DNA from: Hevea brasiliensis
Lineage: Eukaryota > Streptophyta > Magnoliopsida > Malpighiales > Euphorbiaceae
Assembly: GCF_030052815.1 (NCBI RefSeq)
Contig: NW_026614728.1
Span: forward strand, 61,573 to 125,572
Direction of reading: 5' to 3'
DNA: 64,000 nt
Positions 59,077 to 64,000 of the stretch are shown in pieces. The notes below the pieces were generated by a model. It was not told where the DNA came from, ran no database searches, and saw only the letters and a list, made by a program, of their open reading frames with translations. The position numbers were made by a program, and so were the translations under genes. Position 1 is the stretch's first letter; every line of letters begins with the position of its first letter.

Positions 59077-60083
59077 ACTTATGAGGCTGCTTCAGAAAGC
59101 ACACAAATGCACTTAAGGAGCTAGATGAAAAGGCACATAATGATTTTATGAAGCAGGAACAAAGAGTTTTTTTGCAAGGCTTTCAAAAACACTTGGCCCA
59201 ATTGTGATGTGGTCTGACATCTGCAAAGCTAGAACCATGCCAATTATTTTAATGTTAGAGGAGATCAGATCAAACCAAATAGAGAGGATGTACACAAAGC
59301 ATTAGATGATGACATCTTTCCAAGATTCTATCTGTCCAAGAATAAGAAGGAATTTAAGTGGGAAACAAGGAATTGGACTATGAAGCCCACTATAGGGAAT
59401 AGGTTTCATGTAGTAAATGGTGAGAATGTGTTTGTTGTTAGTATAATTCAGTAATCTTGCTCATACAAACAATGGGATTTGTGTGGTGTCCCTTGTGTTC
59501 ATGGGATTATAAGTATTCACTTCATGAAACTTGACCTATTAGACTATGTGGATCCATATTACAGCAAATATTGGTATATATCAATGTATGAAAATTCATT
59601 GGAGCCTTTAAATGGGGCAAATATGTCGCCAAAGGTGGATAGTCCACCAATATTGCCTCCAGTGTTTAAGAAAATGCCAGGAAGACCCAAAATGAAAAGG
59701 AAAAGGGATGTTAATGAAGAACCAAAGCACACATTAGGGAAAATGAGTAAGAAGGGAGTGTATATGACTTGCCAACACTGCTTGAACCCAAGACACAATA
59801 AAAGGGCAGTCCACATAAATTTGAATCACTTATAGAGGAGGAACCTAAGGTGATGAGGTTAAAGATTATGGTATTTAAACTGCATAATTTGCTAAGTTTG
59901 CTTTTCACAAATTTTTTTTAATTATAGATTAAGAGAGGAAGACCAAGGATGGATCCATCATCTTCAACATTAATATGCAAAAATAGAAAGAAGAAACCTA
60001 CAACTGCTAAAACAACTAGTGCAGGTAGTGATCAAGTTCAAGATGAGACAAGGAAACATGCTGCTAATTTTTTTATTAGTTAA
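59077..60083 (+). pseudogene. MULE (Mutator-like) transposase C-terminal region, degenerate
   Basis: The translation in several frames resembles the end of a plant MuDR-type transposase: NALKELDEKAHNDFMK, PIILMLEEIRSNQ, WTMKPTIGNRFHVVNGE. A SWIM-type zinc-binding segment follows (WDLCGVPCVHGI at about 59475), then YVDPYYSKYWYISMYE, ILPPVFKKMPGRPK and CQHCLNPRHNKR. Breaks are frameshifts before 59300, TAA at 59452-59454 and loss of frame near 59820. Zinc ligands are lost: the second Cys of the SWIM CxC is Tyr, and the last Cys of the knuckle is gone. A GT...AG gap (59850-59927) leads in phase to KRGRPRMDPSSS and a basic tail ending TAA 60081-60083. The N-terminal part is absent here, cut by the family C insertion. 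Confidence 0.75.
59850..59927 (+). other. Putative 78-bp intron in the MULE transposase
   Basis: GTGATG...AATTATAG between codons EEEPK and IKRGRPR, phase 0, AT-rich with a late T run. Confidence 0.45.
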
Positions 60084-60464
60084 ATAATTTTTTTTTCATT
60101 TTATGATTTAAGTAATGAATCCATTATGCTTAATGTTAGGCAAGACAAGGCCTTAGAGCAATGGTTTCTAAAAACTCTGGGGTTGTGTATGCTAGCGTAA
60201 GGCTACCAATTATTTGAAGTTATTGCAATTAATTCTCTGTTTTGATAATTAACCCTGGATGAATGATACAAATGGCAGGAGAAAGTTCTGTTAACATTTT
60301 ATATGGTCCATCCTCTATTTCAACAGCAACTTAGGTGGTTTATAACCAATTGTAATGTTCATAACGTACTAGCTCATAAGCACCAGCAACTTATCCATGC
60401 ATCATTTTCAAGGTAGAAGTTACCAATTAGGAGGGTCATATAATAGCAGGAAAGCAATAGCTTT
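60084..60464 (+). other. Downstream MULE or unique DNA
   Basis: About 380 bases of AT-rich DNA between the transposase remnant and the next LTR. I see no gene, terminal inverted repeat or other structure. Confidence 0.4.
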
Positions 60465-63400
60465 TCTCACACCCTACCCCTCTGTAAGGCATAACATGAT
60501 CCCGTAGTATACCTAATGAATTACCAACTTCGTCTACTGATAACCCATTAAATACGCTACAAGGGATTTTAAACCTTTTCTTACTTTATTTTAGAGTGGT
60601 GAGCACTATTTACAAGTGTTAAAAATTTTTTTGAACTGAAGTGAAACAGCTAACACATTTGAAGAATTAACAATTTCTGCAAAAATTTTAGCAGAGTGCC
60701 ATCTGTATTTTGAATAAAGCAGTTCTTCAAAAACCTGTAAAAAAGCACTTCAATTATTTTGTTCAATCCTCAAACTCCAATATTCAATCAACACAATAAG
60801 TTTCTCAATAATTGTCAACTCAAATCCACAATAAATTTCCAGTGTTTTCAAAAATGAGATAAAAGAAAAATATCATAATATTTACAAGCCAAAATAATTT
60901 ACAAATTTAGTTTACAACTTTAAGGTACAATTTTAATATATAATTTTAATTTACAACTGCTCAAAACCAAGAACACTATATACATTCAGTGAACATACAT
61001 TACAATAAAAAATGCAAAATATGGTATACTCAATATACCCGATGAACTCTCAATGAAGCACTAGCAGCCTAGTCTGCTGCCCTGTCAGTTTGTCTACCTG
61101 CGACAGCAATGAAAATCTATCGCTGAGCCAATGTCTCAGTGGTGCATAACATTAACACAATGCAACTTTAAATCACAAATCATAAGTCATATAAATAGTG
61201 GATACTTAAAACCATAGTTAAATTCAAAGACAATGAATGTCATAAAGAATTTAAACTCCATTTCACAATATCACAATAAATATCAATAAATCACACATAG
61301 CTTAATTATGATCCCATAGTCCAATTCGTCCCAAAAGCCAATGGCTAGTGAGGAATAACATAGCTAGCTAGCAAAAATATGAGTACTCATTCTATTCGTC
61401 CTCAACAGGCACACACCTCAACACTTCAGCCAGAGAGGGAATTCAAAGTCAATTCGTCCCACTAAACAAGCTAGCAAGGAATTCAATCAATATACATGAT
61501 AGCTGTGGTTTCAAACCAATTGCAATATTTTCAAACAATAAGTATCCATCAAATTCCCATTCAAACAAATTTTCATAATTTAAAATAATAATATACAAAA
61601 TTCTCATAATTTATTTCAATTGAAAAGTCAAAAGAAATAACTGTTGTGCACAAACCTCTGATAAATGTCTCTTGGCCCTGACCCAGTGTTTCCTTCCCCT
61701 TCCCTGAGTCTTTGCTAACTGAAACACACAATTTAAGTGTTTCAGTACTTATATAAACTGCCTCTAAGAATAAAGCTTAACAATTAACTTATTGAATTCT
61801 ATTATTTCTTTAGTCAACCTAAGATGTTGACCATCAATGCACTCTAGGTGAATTAGGTTTTAATGTTACCAATATGTCACATTTGTAGCCTTTTAGTATT
61901 GGTACATGTTACCAAATTCATTTTCATGTATATTGCATTTTATTGCAATTTGCTGGATTTTAGTATACTAATTTGACCTAGCTGAATACCTAGTTTCCTC
62001 GGTTTTCGGGTTTTGGTCAAAACTACAAACTTGTAGGTCTATGTCGTATTGCTTGTGGGGCAAAATTTCAGGTTATTCTGAGTTTTGTAGACCAAGTTAT
62101 GGTCAATTTATCAATGCTAGACAAAATGTACCAAAATGGTAACTTTAGGTCATTTTTAGGTCACTTTTGGTTCGGCCAGTTTTTGGACCTGAACTTGTAC
62201 AAGCCATTTGGCATGGTTCTGGCCATTTCTAGGCTTTGGTGTCTTCATAAGAATTGTATATATATGTCTAACTATTCATGGTAAAAATTTCAGGTCAATT
62301 GGACTTGTTTAGAGTAAGTTATGGTCAAAACACTAACTACTGCCCAAATGGTCAATTTTCAGGCTTATTTTCAGGCTTTCAAATCACTAATTCGGATTTA
62401 GTCATTTTTCAAGTCACCTTCCAGGTAGAATTTTGGTAAGCCTCCTTCATGAAGGTTAGCACATTTTGTGCCTAGTTTCACCTCCAATTGGTCTCATACC
62501 AATTGGAGCCACACACTTAAGGTTCTAAGCCAAAACATACACTGCCCTATTGCACATTGTTCATCCTTTAGTAATTACACATTAAACACTCACCAAGTTA
62601 ACTCTTCCATGCCAATTCTAGTTTGTACCATAATATTAACAAACTTTACTTCACATTTTTGGTCATTTTGGCAGCTTGTAACCACTCTCAACATAAACAT
62701 TGTAACCCAGAATTTTCCAAGTCCAATTACAACAATTTAACCACATGACATACCTCATTTACCTACCAAATTCTAAACCATTATTCATATACATATGCTG
62801 CCATCATAAGCAACATAATTCAACAATATGAACTCAAACACTTCAATCTTCTTCATTAGGCTGCCACAAGTTTACACATACCTATCAATTTCCATTTTCA
62901 CATTTCAAACTTACAAATCAAACCTTACACATGGAATTTAACTTCAATACAATTAAACATTTAAATGATCATCCAAACCACTATTTACATACAAGAACAA
63001 GCTGTTCATAGTAAGGTTTCATGGTTGCCAAAATGTACATCTCCATTAATTCATCAAGCTTCAAAAATCCTTCCACAAATCAACTACCCACAACACCCAT
63101 TCAAAGTTTAATGAAACAAGAATTAAAAATACATACTTACCACTTTTGAACTTCTTCAAAACCTCACCAAAATTTATCTTACTTGCTGCCTATGTGTTTC
63201 CCATGATGTGTAGACTAACTTTAATGAAGAACTCTTGAAGAAACTAGGGCTTGATCATGGAGTTTTAATGTCTCAAAGGTGGGCGGTCATGGGAGAATTC
63301 TCCCAAGCTTGGTTCCGCCAAATGAAATGTAAATGGCGAAGAAGATGAATGCAGAATATTAGTGGAAGAAATCTGTCCACTTATGCTTTTATATGGTGCA

Positions 63401-64000
63401 TAATGGTCCACTAACTCAATTAAATAATAAGGTAATGTTAAACTTTTTAATTATTCACATTATACCCCATAATTTTACTTCATTATATTTCATTCCAACT
63501 TAAATTTTTCATGTAATTTCTAAACTTTAACACTACTTTATTTCCATGGATATTTAGGTCAAAGATCAACTCAGGGTGTCAATTGACCACAATGCCCCTA
63601 CTCGGGTTGCATTCCCGATTTTTCGGTAACACTGAGTTTTGTCATTTTCTCGATTTCTCGTCTTTCTTTGTACTAATTAATTAATTTTTCTTTGATATTT
63701 CTAATGATATTTATACTTCAATAGACATTTATTTAAGTCTTAAAAATATTTTTCAGGGTTCCCTGCGGTCCAAGGCTAGTCAACGATCCACATCGCAACT
63801 TTTCGGTGCGGTCACTCATCGCTATGGTTCTCGGCTCGTTTAACCTGGTAACATTTTATTGCTATTATTTTTTCTTTCTTTTTCTTGTATTTTCTTTTCT
63901 TGCATTTCATTATTCTATGTCTCCTCACCCTTATCTAACTGTAGTTCTAGGCATCCTAACTATCCGGACAACACTGGTCACCAGAACAATAGAACGCACT
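60465..64000 (-). repeat. Family D LTR (D3), runs off the window
   Basis: It starts TCTCACACCC (expected TGTCACACCC) and is colinear with the minus-strand D2 LTRs up to AACAATAGAACGCACT at the window end, about 25 bases short of the expected LTR end. It may be a solo LTR or a 3' LTR; what follows is not visible. More diverged from D2 than the D2 LTRs are from each other. Twin hairpins at 61100-61139. Confidence 0.85.
61100..61139 (-). other. Twin-hairpin motif in LTR D3
   Basis: GCGACAGC faces TATCGC (61100-61123), and CTGAG pairs with CTCAG around GCCAATGT (61123-61139). Confidence 0.55.

Noticed and set aside
59559..59816. Minus-strand open frame over the MULE remnant
   Set aside because: Antisense of the transposase fragment.

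Overview
The window looks like nuclear DNA from a flowering plant, probably a eudicot. It is AT-rich and consists almost entirely of nested LTR retrotransposons. I found no intact host gene. Most elements are Ty3/gypsy chromoviruses of the Tekay/Del kind: the pol order is protease, RT, RNase H, integrase, with a chromodomain-like tail after a GPY/F module; the primer-binding site matches initiator tRNA-Met (TGGTATCAGAGC); LTRs are about 3-4 kb. A Euphorbiaceae source is only a guess from the style of the gag proteins.

I name the families A to E. Oldest layer: a degenerate MULE transposase (59077-60464, + strand). Inserted in it is family C (minus strand): 3' LTR remnant 6290-8743, non-coding interior 8744-9797 and 24733-25289, 5' LTR 25290-25352 and 56163-59076. 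Inside the family C interior sits a solo LTR of family D type (9798-24727, target-site duplication TATCA). That LTR is split by a full-length family D element (11106-23146, TSD TTCAG). Inside the family C 5' LTR sits element B (25353-56157, + strand, TSD GTCAG/GTCGG). Element B's 5' LTR is split by element A (25396-45314, + strand). Element A's 3' LTR is split by a minus-strand composite of family E (32120-42871, TSD CAAAT), which contains a gag-only element E. The left edge holds the 3' end of another family D element (1-5237) that carries a small TRIM element in its LTR; next to it is an E-like LTR fragment (5238-6289). The right edge is a family D LTR running off the window (60465-64000).

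All gag-pol genes are broken by stops and frameshifts, so none looks autonomous. Elements A, B and D once encoded full gag-pol. Element E keeps only gag. Element C and the left family D element have interiors with no recognisable pol.

The most interesting observations are these. (1) Families A, B, D and E share a pair of adjacent hairpins in the LTR whose sequence differs between families while pairing is kept. (2) Element B has a 74-bp GT...AG insert at a codon boundary in its integrase. (3) An LTR-LTR composite is bounded by one TSD. (4) An inverted repeat precedes a TATA-like box in B, and the repeat is also present in E. (5) Near-identical repeats differ in a systematic way around CAG/CTG and CCGG, which may be a sequencing artefact. 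All similarity statements are by eye; no alignment or database search was run.
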